This document shows positions 27,023-35,494 of a DNA stretch of 60,731 bases, in pieces. The translations under genes and the position numbers were made by a program. The notes beneath the pieces were generated by a model. That model worked only from the letters and a program-made list of their open reading frames with translations. It was not told where the DNA came from and ran no database searches. The DNA lies in contig JAFVXK010000010.1 of assembly GCA_017501175.1 (NCBI GenBank), positions 1 to 60,731 on the forward strand. Direction: 5' to 3'. How positions within the stretch are numbered: the first letter of the stretch is position 1; each line of letters starts with the position of its first letter. The stretch comes from Clostridia bacterium. Lineage in GTDB: Bacteria > Bacillota_A > Clostridia > Oscillospirales > CAG-272.

Positions 27023-27051
27023 TTTACAAATTTACAGCTTTATGATACAAT
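27023..27051 (+). promoter_or_regulatory. Promoter of the uracil/xanthine permease gene
   Basis: TTTACA (27023-27028), 17 bases, TACAAT (27046-27051). I saw no purine, PRPP or PyrR-type leader structure between it and the gene. Confidence 0.65.
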
Positions 27052-27103
27052 ATCCTTTGGGTAAAAAATAAATAAAAGCCCTAAAAGAAAGGAACGTTTG
27101 AAA

Positions 27104-28525
27104 ATGAAAATGGTCTATCAGGTCGAAGACAGACCCGGTATTTCGAAAACCGTAGTCTTCGCAATTCAGCAGCTCCTCGCAATTATGGCGGCGACGCTCG
27201 TCGTTCCCATCATCGTCGGTAACGGAATGTCACCTGCCGCAGCGCTCTTCGGCGCAGGAGTTGGAACTCTCGTTTACCTCCTCTTCACTAAATTCAGAAG
27301 CCCCGTTTTCCTCGGCTCGTCCTTCGCCTTCCTATCCTCTATGGCGACGGCGTTTGCGGGCGGCGTTTCTATGGCTCTTGGATATCTCGGTCTTATAATC
27401 GGAGCTATCCTTGCAGGTCTTGTTTACGTAGTTATCGCTATCGTAGTTAAGTTCGCGGGTACTGAGTGGATTAACAAGCTTATGCCTGCGGTCGTTATCG
27501 GTCCGACGGTTGCTATTATCGGTCTTTCTCTTGCGGGCAACGCTATCGGCGATCTTCAGAAGGGCGACGTCTTCAAGCAGATAGTTGAAACCATTAAGTA
27601 CACAAATTCAGAGGGTGTCGTTGAGAGCGTTGAGAACTACGTCAGCGTTTCTGCGGCAAATCCGCTTATCGCAATTCTTTGCGGTCTTGTAACTCTCTTT
27701 ACCGTTGTTCTTTGCTCCACCTTCGGTAAGAAGATGACGAAGCTTATCCCCTTCATTATCGGTATCCTTGCAGGCTACGCTGTTGCGGCTGTATTTACCG
27801 TTATCGGTATTGCCACCGGAAACGACGCGCTTCAGCTTATCGACTTCGGTTACTTCACAGCGCTTTGGGCTGACGGCGTTTCGCTCTCAACCTTCATTGC
27901 GCTTCCCGAGTTCACCTTCCTCACGGCTCTCGGCGGCTTTGCTGAGTTCAACCCCGCATATCTCGGAACTATCGCCGTTGCATACGTTCCCGTTGCATTC
28001 GTAGTATTTGCAGAGCATATCGCAGACCACAAGAACATCTCCTCCATCATCGAGCGTGACCTCCTTACCGAGCCCGGTCTTTCGAGAACTCTTCTCGGTG
28101 ACGGTGTTGGTTCTATGTGCGGTGCATTCTTCGGCGGCTGTCCCAACACCACCTACGGCGAGTCGGTTGCCTGCGTTGCTATCACGAGAAACGCATCGGT
28201 TATCACCATTCTCTTTGCTTCCGTTGGCGCGATACTTATTTCCTTCCTCTCGCCCTTCGTTGCATTCGTTGATTCCATTCCCTCATGCGTAATGGGCGGT
28301 GTGTGCATCGCGCTCTACGGCTTCATCGCGGTTTCCGGTCTTAAGATGATCAAGGCGGTTGACCTCGGCGAGAACAAGAACCTCTTCGTAGTTTCCACCA
28401 TTCTCGTTTGCGGTATCGGCGGACTTGCTATCAACATCGGTCCTGTTACCATCACTGCTATCGCAGTTGCGCTTATCCTCGTTAATCTCCTGCTTAAAAA
28501 CGCAAAGAGCGAGGACTCGGAGTAA
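27104..28525 (+). CDS. uraA: Uracil-xanthine permease, NCS2 family
   Basis: Proton-coupled nucleobase importer with about 12-14 membrane helices. 473 residues. Conserved features: QQLLAIMAATLVVPIIVG, the substrate-site helix PVAFVVFAEHIADHKN (Glu of helix 8) and the signature FFGGCPNTTYGESVACVAITRNASV (helix 10 NTTYGE). These fit UraA/PyrP-type uracil carriers, although xanthine specificity cannot be excluded. A TTG two codons upstream is possible, but AAAGGAA spacing suits the ATG at 27104. It has its own promoter and terminator, so it is monocistronic. Confidence 0.92.
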   Translation: MKMVYQVEDRPGISKTVVFAIQQLLAIMAATLVVPIIVGNGMSPAAALFGAGVGTLVYLLFTKFRSPVFLGSSFAFLSSMATAFAGGVSMALGYLGLIIGAILAGLVYVVIAIVVKFAGTEWINKLMPAVVIGPTVAIIGLSLAGNAIGDLQKGDVFKQIVETIKYTNSEGVVESVENYVSVSAANPLIAILCGLVTLFTVVLCSTFGKKMTKLIPFIIGILAGYAVAAVFTVIGIATGNDALQLIDFGYFTALWADGVSLSTFIALPEFTFLTALGGFAEFNPAYLGTIAVAYVPVAFVVFAEHIADHKNISSIIERDLLTEPGLSRTLLGDGVGSMCGAFFGGCPNTTYGESVACVAITRNASVITILFASVGAILISFLSPFVAFVDSIPSCVMGGVCIALYGFIAVSGLKMIKAVDLGENKNLFVVSTILVCGIGGLAINIGPVTITAIAVALILVNLLLKNAKSEDSE

Positions 28526-28548
28526 TACCAAAATCGGCAAATTATAAT

Positions 28549-28583
28549 GAAGCCGTCCCCGTTCGCTTGGGGACGGCTTTTGT
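28549..28583 (+). terminator. Intrinsic terminator after uraA
   Basis: AAGCCGTCCCC pairs with GGGGACGGCTT around GTTCGCTT, followed by TTTG. A long GC-rich stem makes this a strong call. Confidence 0.85.
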
Positions 28584-28634
28584 CGTAATATTCAGTAAAG
28601 ACAAACTTTCGTCACCGACGGCGGTCACGGCCAA

Positions 28635-28666
28635 GAAAAAGGGTGAGTCTAGCTTAGACTCACCCC
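28635..28666 (-). terminator. Intrinsic terminator of the lipoprotein gene
   Basis: GGGTGAGTCTA (28641-28651) pairs with TAGACTCACCC (28655-28665). On the minus strand it is followed by TTTTTC, as expected for the gene ending at 28683. Confidence 0.8.
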
Positions 28667-28682
28667 TGCATTTTATGGAATT

Positions 28683-30590
28683 TTATTGACCGGCGCCCAT
28701 TATTACGCGGTAGGTGTAGGCATCGTAATCGAAGATTATGGAGAGCTTGCCGGTGGTGTAGTCGTAGCGGTTTACATAGTCAAAAGTGTAGATGTCCTGC
28801 TTTTCGGTAGGTAGTTTACTAGAGAGGAAGATATTCGTATCCTCAATGTAAAGCTTACCCTCCAGAATGAAGTTGCCATCCTCATCTTCATAGGGCCAGT
28901 AGAGCTCAAGGTCGTACATGCCCGCTTCATCGTGGAAGAACTCCGCAACGTTCCAGATACCGTAGACGGTGTTTGAATCTTCGGGAAGAGCTATCTCAAC
29001 CGTGCTGTCGGATATGCTCGAAATCTTGAAGGAGTAGTCAAACTTGGCTGCCGTTTTCTCGGTCTTGGTGTCGTCAAGTTCGTAGGGGTACTCGGTAGCG
29101 ACGTCAACCTTAATACCAAACGAGAGCTCGCTCAGTGCGAAGCTGTCGGTGAAGTTGATGGTGCTGCTGGTGCTCAGCTCGTTGACGGTGATACCTGCCA
29201 AAGTGTTCTTGATGTTCGTGAATACGGGTACATCAAGCTCTGCCTCAAACTCTGCGAGAGTAAGATCGAGGAAGTCCTCAATAGCACCAAAGAGGGTATT
29301 AATCGGGGGATATGCGGGCTCATCTCCGCCCTCAAGCTCGTCGCTCATAGGCACGATGCCGGGGCTGTTCGGGTTGCTACCGGGTTGAGAGGGAGCTTCC
29401 TCCGCTCCGCCCATGCTTGATACGAGCGACATAACGAGGTCGTAGAGAACCATGTCGGTATCAACGTAGGCTGCGATGAACTCATCAACCTTGATAGCCT
29501 TAAGCTCGTCGAGGAATGCCTGAACGTCGTCCTCGGTGATGGGCTCGCCCGACTCGCTGCCCATTGATTCGAGATAGAATCTGACAATCTGCTCAACCTT
29601 CTCGTCTGCAACGATAGTGTCGTAGATGCCCTGAAGGGTGGTTTCGTGATTTTCGGTGAGCCAAGCATCAAGCTCGGTCAAAGCCTCACTGACGGTAAGA
29701 GAAGCGAAGCTCTTAATCTCGTCCAGAATATTCTCTACGGACAGCTCCTCATCTACAAGGTGCAAAGCGTCGTCAATAAGCGACTCAAGAGTCTTCGTTT
29801 CTACGTCTATCTCATCTACGTAAGCGAACAGCTCGTCAAGGTAGGTCTTAAAGTTGATGTTGAAGTCACCCTTCTTATCAACTATCTCAAAGATTGCGGT
29901 TATTGCAGCGCCAAGCTCTGCCTTGATAGCCTCGACGTCAGCGTCTGAAATTTCAAGCTCTGCAAGCAACTCCGAAAGCATCTCGGTGAGTGCCGTGGGG
30001 ATAGAAGCTTCGCTCATAATACCGTCAATCGAGGGCATCATAGACTCGACGTAAGCGCCGAGGTCCTCGTCGTAGGAGTAAGCAGAGCCGTCGATAATGT
30101 AAGCACTTTCGGTATTCTTTTCGGGCGTGAGAACTCCGTCCTCGTCCTTTTCGTACTCTGTGGTGGTGATGGTAATCATGGCGTTAAAGCCGGTCTCGGT
30201 TTTAGAGAGCACCAGGGATAAGCCTAATTCCATCTTATCGGCATCGTCGGACTTCTCAATAACGAGCTGGTCGTTTTCATCATAGTAATCCTCGTAGCCG
30301 TCATAGGAAACGTCGAAGCTACAGCTGAAGTCGATCTTCATCGAGTTCGCTGCCTCAAGCTGAGCCCAAATAGCCTCGGAGATGGTGGGCGCGAGATATG
30401 AGTCGTCACCGCCGTCACCACCGTCACCGTCGTCATCGGGCATATCCTCTTGGCAACGATCACACTTTTTGTCACCGTCCGTGTCAACGTGACCGTTTTC
30501 ACAGGGATCGCCTTCGGGGGTGTTGCAAGCGGCAAAGCTGAAGAGCATTACCAAAGCGAGAAGCAACGCAATAATTCTTTTTGTTTTCAT
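28683..30590 (-). CDS. Large acidic secreted lipoprotein, function unknown
   Basis: 635 residues. Signal peptide with lipobox FAAC (cysteine ~22), so anchored to the outer face of the membrane. Directly after it is CENGHVDTDGDKKCDRCQ, a compact four-cysteine and Asp-rich element that looks like a metal (Ca or Zn) loop, then a Gly/Asp linker. The remaining ~560 residues are acidic, with no domain I recognise; the C-terminal part is rich in Tyr and beta-prone. A short Pro/Ser/Asn-rich insert lies near the middle. AAAGGAG precedes the ATG and a terminator follows, so it is monocistronic. Confidence 0.85.
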   Translation of the reverse strand: MKTKRIIALLLALVMLFSFAACNTPEGDPCENGHVDTDGDKKCDRCQEDMPDDDGDGGDGGDDSYLAPTISEAIWAQLEAANSMKIDFSCSFDVSYDGYEDYYDENDQLVIEKSDDADKMELGLSLVLSKTETGFNAMITITTTEYEKDEDGVLTPEKNTESAYIIDGSAYSYDEDLGAYVESMMPSIDGIMSEASIPTALTEMLSELLAELEISDADVEAIKAELGAAITAIFEIVDKKGDFNINFKTYLDELFAYVDEIDVETKTLESLIDDALHLVDEELSVENILDEIKSFASLTVSEALTELDAWLTENHETTLQGIYDTIVADEKVEQIVRFYLESMGSESGEPITEDDVQAFLDELKAIKVDEFIAAYVDTDMVLYDLVMSLVSSMGGAEEAPSQPGSNPNSPGIVPMSDELEGGDEPAYPPINTLFGAIEDFLDLTLAEFEAELDVPVFTNIKNTLAGITVNELSTSSTINFTDSFALSELSFGIKVDVATEYPYELDDTKTEKTAAKFDYSFKISSISDSTVEIALPEDSNTVYGIWNVAEFFHDEAGMYDLELYWPYEDEDGNFILEGKLYIEDTNIFLSSKLPTEKQDIYTFDYVNRYDYTTGKLSIIFDYDAYTYRVIMGAGQ

Positions 30591-30674
30591 ATTTATTCTC
30601 CTTTTAAAAAAATAACTAAGTTAATTATACAATAAAGTGTGATAATTGTCAATAAAAAATCTTTAGAAAATCTG

Positions 30675-31316
30675 TTACAGCTTTGAATACCCGAAGCCGT
30701 TGACCAGCGCATCGAGTCTTTCGCCGCGTTTGCACATAGGGCATTCGTGGGCAGGGTAGCTTGCGTAGTCCTTGAGGTCCTTGGGGTCAAAGACAGAGCA
30801 GATGGGGTAGCCCATAATATCGTCGGGAATGGAGAAGATAGAAGCAATACCCGCTACCATACCGCCGTAATATTTCACTGCCTCTATTGCAGAACCTACG
30901 GTATATCCCGTCGTGACCGATGCAGCAAGGATAAGTACGTTTTTGCGCTGTATCATAGGAGCGGTGCTGTCGCGGAAGATGAGCTGGCTTCCCGAGGTGC
31001 GCTCGGGCGTAACGACGTATATCGTCTGATGTGCGTTCAAATTGAGAAAGCCGCCGCGCGTCAGCTCTGTTGCAAGGCAAGCACCGATAACCTCGGTGCC
31101 GTCAAGGCAGAGTATAGTGTCTATTACCGTTGTCGAATTGTAATATGACACCAGCTCCTCGGCTACTGCTTGTGCCTCGGACAGACGCATTTTCTGCGTT
31201 GTTACGTCGATATAGTAATTTATGTGGCTGTGGCTCGTAGCAAAGTGACCGCTTGAAACTCTGAGGTAGAGATTTTTCTTTTTAGTCCTTATTTTGTATG
31301 AGTTTTGGGTTGGCAT
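30675..31316 (-). CDS. Phosphoribosyltransferase-like protein (orotate PRTase type)
   Basis: 213 residues. The PRPP-loop region VLILAASVTTGYTVGSAIEAVKYYGG and an upstream ILCLDGTEVIGACLATEL block match the type I phosphoribosyltransferase fold, closest in look to PyrE. The canonical acidic pair of the PRPP loop is replaced (LILAASVTTG rather than VxDDxxTTG), so catalysis is uncertain. The C-terminus has a CPMC pair. Other pyr genes are absent nearby. AAAGGAGG stands before the ATG, with a clear promoter upstream. It could be a divergent OPRT or a regulatory PRTase homologue. Confidence 0.75.
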   Translation of the reverse strand: MPTQNSYKIRTKKKNLYLRVSSGHFATSHSHINYYIDVTTQKMRLSEAQAVAEELVSYYNSTTVIDTILCLDGTEVIGACLATELTRGGFLNLNAHQTIYVVTPERTSGSQLIFRDSTAPMIQRKNVLILAASVTTGYTVGSAIEAVKYYGGMVAGIASIFSIPDDIMGYPICSVFDPKDLKDYASYPAHECPMCKRGERLDALVNGFGYSKL

Positions 31317-31349
31317 AGTATCCTCCTTTGCCGTTTGTTTTCTACCTTT

Positions 31350-31378
31350 ATTCTATATAAATGAAATGGGCTTGTCAA
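31350..31378 (-). promoter_or_regulatory. Promoter of the phosphoribosyltransferase-like gene
   Basis: On the minus strand TTGACA (31373-31378), 17 bases, TAGAAT (31350-31355). Confidence 0.7.
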
Positions 31379-31521
31379 GGGTATTTTGCAAAAAAACAAA
31401 AAAACACTATAAGCTATATCCATAAAGCTGAAAAAACGGGTGGAATTTTTGTATAAAATAACTAAAAAGCTCGCAAATAAGGCGTTACTCAAAAAACATT
31501 TCCCGTCTGCCCTCTTTCGTG

Positions 31522-31550
31522 TTGACTTGACAGGGGATTTGTGGTATAAT
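31522..31550 (+). promoter_or_regulatory. Promoter of the GH39-like gene
   Basis: TTGACT (31522-31527), 17 bases, TATAAT (31545-31550). It leaves a leader of about 100 bases before the GTG start. Confidence 0.7.
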
Positions 31551-31657
31551 TATAAGTAAACGTAATGATTTACTTTTGATTATGGTGGGGGGCGTGTTGA
31601 ATTTTCGAGATGCTCCGAGGCATAATGTAAACAAAACTTTACAACAAGAGGTGTTCG

Positions 31658-32986
31658 GTGGACTTTGCAAAGATAATATCGGTTGACTTTTCCAAAAAGG
31701 AAGGGAAAATAAAGGCGCTTACGGGACTTAATTTCGGTTCCGTTTTTTCTGCTTCGGGAACACAGCTTGACTTTGCAAAGGCGCTTGCCGAAACGTCACT
31801 GCCCGTCGTGCGCGTGTCGGATACCGAATCGCCGTACGGCAAAAATCAGTACGTCGATATTCATTGTCTTTTTCCTGATTTTTCTGCCGACGAGCAGCTT
31901 CCCGAGTCCTACAACTTCACCGAAACCGATAAGTATCTCTCCAAAATCAAGGAAACGGGTGCTGATATCATTTTTCGCCTCGGAGAATCGCTTGACCCTT
32001 ACACTCGCAAGCTTTTTGTGAAGAGCCCTTCGGACGTTTCCAAGTGGGCGCGCGTTTGCGAGCATATAATTCTTCACTACAACGAGGGCTTTGCCGACGG
32101 ATACAAATGGAAAATTAAGAATTGGGAAATCTGGAACCTTCCGGAAATATCCGACGGCTGGCAGGGTGACGAGGATGAATTCTTTTCTCTTTACGCCGAG
32201 GTCGCAGCGCACTTAAAGGAGCGCTTTCCGAAGCTCAAAATCGGCGGCTACGGCTCGCTTGGATTTTCGGGGCTTAACAGGCTGAATTCAGAGCAAATTT
32301 ACAAGGAAGCGCCCACCTATGCCGAGAGGTTTTTCGAGTACGTTAAGGAAAAACACGCACCGCTTGACTTCTTTTCGTGGTATTGCTATGCTGAAACGCC
32401 CGAGGAGATAGCGCTCCACGCGCGATACGCCAGAAACGCCCTCGATGCCGCGGGATTTAAACGCGCGGCAAGCTATGTCGTCGGATTTAATCTTACGAAA
32501 GCCGAGGGCGGCTCTTACCGTGGATATTCTTCGGACCTTTTATCCTCGTTTATTACGGCGCAGAGAAGCGGAATTGATATGATGATATACGACGGTAAAG
32601 AGGCACTCTGCTCGGTTATAGACGGCGAAGCCGTCTTTACCTCGGCAAAGTCGGCGTTTTCAGCCTTTGGCAGACTGTGGAAGCTCGGCACTGCGGTAGA
32701 GTCTGTTGGCGACGCAAGACGCGAGCTTTACAGCCTCGCTGCGCGAAACGCATCTGCCGGCGCGGTTATCGTAGTGTCGCAGGAGTATTCGGGAAAGCTT
32801 GAGCTTCGCCTAAAGAACGCTGATTTTTCGCATTTCTCGGTCAGCCGCTATTACGAGAACGGGGACGGCGCGCACGGACTTCGAACAAAAGAGGGAATAA
32901 GCCTTTCGGGAAACAAGATTGCCGTCACTCTTGAGGCGGGCGACGTTTACCTCTTTGAGTTCTATGCCTCACCCTTTGTGGAATAA
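31658..32986 (+). CDS. GH39-like (beta/alpha) barrel protein lacking both catalytic glutamates
   Basis: 442 residues, starting at a GTG with AAGAGG upstream; no signal peptide, so cytosolic. The barrel resembles clan GH-A family 39 proteins: NWEIWNLPEISDGW (157-168), EDEFFSLYAEVAAHLKERFPKLKIGG, LDFFSWYCYAETPEEIALHARY, then a C-terminal beta domain. In active members the acid/base Glu follows WN (WNEP); here it is Leu161. The nucleophile normally sits in an NEWN-like strand; here the aligned segment is VVGFN (274-278). It is therefore predicted to be a non-hydrolytic sugar-binding or regulatory homologue. Family assignment is by pattern, so moderate. Confidence 0.7.
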   Translation: MDFAKIISVDFSKKEGKIKALTGLNFGSVFSASGTQLDFAKALAETSLPVVRVSDTESPYGKNQYVDIHCLFPDFSADEQLPESYNFTETDKYLSKIKETGADIIFRLGESLDPYTRKLFVKSPSDVSKWARVCEHIILHYNEGFADGYKWKIKNWEIWNLPEISDGWQGDEDEFFSLYAEVAAHLKERFPKLKIGGYGSLGFSGLNRLNSEQIYKEAPTYAERFFEYVKEKHAPLDFFSWYCYAETPEEIALHARYARNALDAAGFKRAASYVVGFNLTKAEGGSYRGYSSDLLSSFITAQRSGIDMMIYDGKEALCSVIDGEAVFTSAKSAFSAFGRLWKLGTAVESVGDARRELYSLAARNASAGAVIVVSQEYSGKLELRLKNADFSHFSVSRYYENGDGAHGLRTKEGISLSGNKIAVTLEAGDVYLFEFYASPFVE

Positions 32987-33043
32987 TAACAAAAGCACTC
33001 GACTTTTTCGCCACATTTTCGCACCTGAAAGCTCGAAAAGGTG

Positions 33044-33072
33044 TTGACATTTATATAATTATATGCTAAAAT
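33044..33072 (+). promoter_or_regulatory. Promoter of the purine operon
   Basis: TTGACA (33044-33049), 17 bases, TAAAAT (33067-33072). Transcription would begin near 33079, at the 5' edge of the ZTP aptamer. Confidence 0.75.
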
Positions 33073-33078
33073 ATACGA

Positions 33079-33207
33079 GGTATGGTTTTTGCAACTGACG
33101 GAAAAGCAGAAATAACTGCATGGAAGCAAAAACTTTTTGTATGTCGTCCGTCTGGGCAGTCCTACCGCAGAGAACCTCTCTTTTGTGGTACAGGACTGCC
33201 CTTTTTG
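33079..33207 (+). ncRNA. ZTP riboswitch with intrinsic terminator, upstream of purE
   Basis: The leader has GCAACTGACGG, an internal GCAG/CTGC hairpin, and GTCGTCCGTCTGGGCAG, so ACGG/CCGT pair and CCGTCTGGGCA is the conserved ZTP-aptamer tail. It is followed by GGGCAGTCCT (33154-33163) pairing with AGGACTGCCC (33192-33201) and a run of Ts, an intrinsic terminator that starts within the aptamer's 3' strand. This is a second, sequence-divergent copy of the switch in front of pflB. ZTP binding is predicted to permit read-through into the purine genes. Confidence 0.85.
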
Positions 33208-33278
33208 ATTGTAAAAATCCGCAATATTCAGTTTAAGCACCAACGAATTAAAACGCCACACGGCAAAAGGAGTTATAT

Positions 33279-33773
33279 ATGAAAAAAGTAGCCATTCTTA
33301 TGGGAAGCGACAGCGACCTTCCAATAGTTGAAAAGGGGATTAACGTGCTTCGCGACTACGGTATACCGTTTGAGGTTCACGTTTATTCGGCACACAGAAC
33401 GCCAAAGGAAACGGCAGACTTCGTTTCCGCAGCTTACGAAAACGGCTTTGGAGTAATCATTGCCGCGGCAGGTATGGCGGCTCACCTTGCGGGTGCTGTT
33501 GCGGCTAACACCGTGCTTCCCGTTATCGGAATTCCGATTTCCTGCAAGAATACGGGCGGCGTTGACGCGCTCTGGGCAACCGTGCAGATGCCCTCGGGCA
33601 TTCCCGTAGCTACCGTTGCTATCGATGGCGCGGCAAACGCGGCACATCTTGCGGCAGAGATACTCGCACTCTCCGACGAGTCGCTTCGTGAGAAGCTTCT
33701 TGCAACCCGCGCACAAGGCTCGAAGAAGGTTCTTGAGAAGAACGCGGCAATTGAAGCAGAGTTTAACAAGTGA
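33279..33773 (+). CDS. purE: N5-carboxyaminoimidazole ribonucleotide mutase
   Basis: Converts N5-CAIR to CAIR in purine synthesis. 164 residues, the class I size. It opens with [15 protein letters not shown] and contains the VYSAHRTP histidine and [19 protein letters not shown]. Class I PurE normally works with PurK, which is not in this window. AAAAGGAG precedes the ATG. First gene of the operon behind the ZTP riboswitch. Confidence 0.96.
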   Translation: MKKVAILMGSDSDLPIVEKGINVLRDYGIPFEVHVYSAHRTPKETADFVSAAYENGFGVIIAAAGMAAHLAGAVAANTVLPVIGIPISCKNTGGVDALWATVQMPSGIPVATVAIDGAANAAHLAAEILALSDESLREKLLATRAQGSKKVLEKNAAIEAEFNK

Positions 33774-33808
33774 TAAATAAAATTTACATACAACGAAAGG
33801 TGAGAGAA

Positions 33809-34855
33809 ATGAAGAATTCGAAATCCGAGAGCTACGCTGCAGCGGGCGTTGATATTACCGCCGGCTACAAGGCAGTAGAGCTTATGAAAAAGCACATCGC
33901 GCGCACTAAAAACGAGGGCTGTCTTGACGACGTTGGTGGATTTGGCGGCTGTTTCGGTCTTAATATGGCGGGAATGGAAGAACCCGTGCTTGTTTCCGGC
34001 ACTGACGGTTGCGGAACTAAGGTTAAGCTTGCCATACTTATGGACAAGCACGATACCATAGGCATCGATGCCGTTGCAATGTGCGTTAACGACATCATCT
34101 GCTGCGGTGCAAAGCCCCTCTTCTTCCTTGATTACATAGCTTGCGGTAAGAATATTCCCGAGAAGATTGCTTCCATTGTCGGCGGTGTTGCAGAGGGCTG
34201 TGTTCAGTCGGGCGCGGCGCTTATCGGCGGAGAAACCGCAGAGCATCCCGGTATGATGCCCACAGAGGATTACGACCTCGCAGGCTTTGCCGTAGGTATC
34301 GTTGACAAGAAGAAGATTATCGACAACTCCACGGTAGGCGAGGGCGACGTTATCATCGCTCTTAAGTCCTCGGGCGTTCACTCCAACGGCTTCTCGCTCG
34401 TAAGAAAGGTGTTTGAGATTGACAAGAACCCCGCATATCTTTACGAGGCAAACGAGGCGCTCGGTGGAAAATCCATTGCTGAAACGCTTCTCACTCCCAC
34501 CAAGATATACGTTAAATCGGTTTTAGCGCTTCTTTCCGAGGTTAAGGTTAAGGCAATCTCGCACATTACGGGCGGCGGCTTCTACGAGAACATTCCGAGA
34601 AGCCTTCCCAAAGGCTATTCCGCAAAAATCAAAAAATCCGACGTGCAGGTTCTTCCCATCTTTGAGCTTATCGAGAAGACCGGAAATATTCCCGAGCGCG
34701 ATATGTATAACACCTACAATATGGGTGTCGGTATGAGTATCGTCGTTTCGAAGGCTAACCTTGAGAGGTCGCTTGAAATCCTTCGCAATAGCGGCGAGGA
34801 CGCTTACCTTCTCGGCTCTGTCGTCAAGTCTGACGAGGGCGTAATTCTGGAGTAA
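33809..34855 (+). CDS. purM: Phosphoribosylformylglycinamidine cyclo-ligase (AIR synthetase)
   Basis: Closes FGAM to AIR using ATP. 348 residues. It has [16 protein letters not shown], the GGFGGCFGL loop, [26 protein letters not shown] and [12 protein letters not shown], all diagnostic. An upstream in-frame ATG (33770) would overlap purE, but AAAGGTGAG sits correctly for 33809 and the protein then begins with the normal N-terminus. Length is normal. Confidence 0.96.
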   Translation: MKNSKSESYAAAGVDITAGYKAVELMKKHIARTKNEGCLDDVGGFGGCFGLNMAGMEEPVLVSGTDGCGTKVKLAILMDKHDTIGIDAVAMCVNDIICCGAKPLFFLDYIACGKNIPEKIASIVGGVAEGCVQSGAALIGGETAEHPGMMPTEDYDLAGFAVGIVDKKKIIDNSTVGEGDVIIALKSSGVHSNGFSLVRKVFEIDKNPAYLYEANEALGGKSIAETLLTPTKIYVKSVLALLSEVKVKAISHITGGGFYENIPRSLPKGYSAKIKKSDVQVLPIFELIEKTGNIPERDMYNTYNMGVGMSIVVSKANLERSLEILRNSGEDAYLLGSVVKSDEGVILE

Positions 34856-34859
34856 GACG

Positions 34860-35492
34860 ATGGCACAGAAGAGAATAGCCGTGCTCGTTTCTGGCGGCGG
34901 TACTAATTTGCAGGCGCTCATCGATGCCGAGGCGAGAGGCGAGCTTGGCTCGGGTAAAATCACTCTCGTCGTAGCATCAAAGCCGGGCGTCTTTGCGCTT
35001 GAACGTGCAGCGAAGGCGGGCATTGAGGGAAGAGTTCTTGCAAGACGCGACTACGGGAGCATTGCCGATTACTCGCGCGCTCTTGCAGATGCGCTTACCG
35101 AGGCAAAAATCGACCTCGTCGTGCTTGCAGGCTTCCTTACCATCATTGACGAGCAGGTATACAAGGCATTTCCTAACAAAATAATCAACGTTCACCCCGC
35201 GCTTATTCCGTCGTTTTGCGGCAAGGGCTTCTACGGGCTTCACGTTCACGAGGCGGCACTTGCAAAGGGTGTTAAGGTTTCGGGCGCAACGGTGCATATC
35301 GTCACTCCCGAGTGCGATGCAGGCCCGATAATTCTTCAAAAGGCGGTTGAGGTCAAGGAGGGCGACACCCCCGAAGCGCTTCAGAGTCGCATTATGGAGG
35401 AGGCGGAGTGGAAAATACTCCCCGAGGCAGTCAGACTTTTCTGCGAGGGCAGAATAACCGTTTGTGACAATAAAGTTTACATAGGAGAATAA
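34860..35492 (+). CDS. purN: Phosphoribosylglycinamide formyltransferase (GART)
   Basis: Transfers formyl from 10-formyl-THF to GAR. 210 residues. Motifs: VLVSGGGTNLQALIDA, the VLAGFLTIIDE region, INVHPALIPSFCGKGFYG (catalytic His) and SGATVHIVTPECDAGPII with the catalytic Asp. It is a direct consumer of formyl-folate and so a logical target of the upstream ZTP switch. GGAG lies in the purM 3' end; the genes are 4 bases apart. Confidence 0.96.
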   Translation: MAQKRIAVLVSGGGTNLQALIDAEARGELGSGKITLVVASKPGVFALERAAKAGIEGRVLARRDYGSIADYSRALADALTEAKIDLVVLAGFLTIIDEQVYKAFPNKIINVHPALIPSFCGKGFYGLHVHEAALAKGVKVSGATVHIVTPECDAGPIILQKAVEVKEGDTPEALQSRIMEEAEWKILPEAVRLFCEGRITVCDNKVYIGE

Positions 35493-35494
35493 CG

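Larger units (their letters stand above)
31317..31657. other. 341-base divergent intergenic region
   Basis: Holds the two divergent promoters listed separately and ribosome sites for the flanking genes. The middle (about 31380-31500) is A-rich with homopolymer runs. I see no gene, riboswitch signature or strong palindrome in it. Confidence 0.7.

Noticed and set aside
26823..27103. Purine, PRPP or pyrimidine riboswitch/attenuator before uraA
   Set aside because: After the predicted promoter only about 50 bases of A-rich leader remain, with no aptamer-like pairing.
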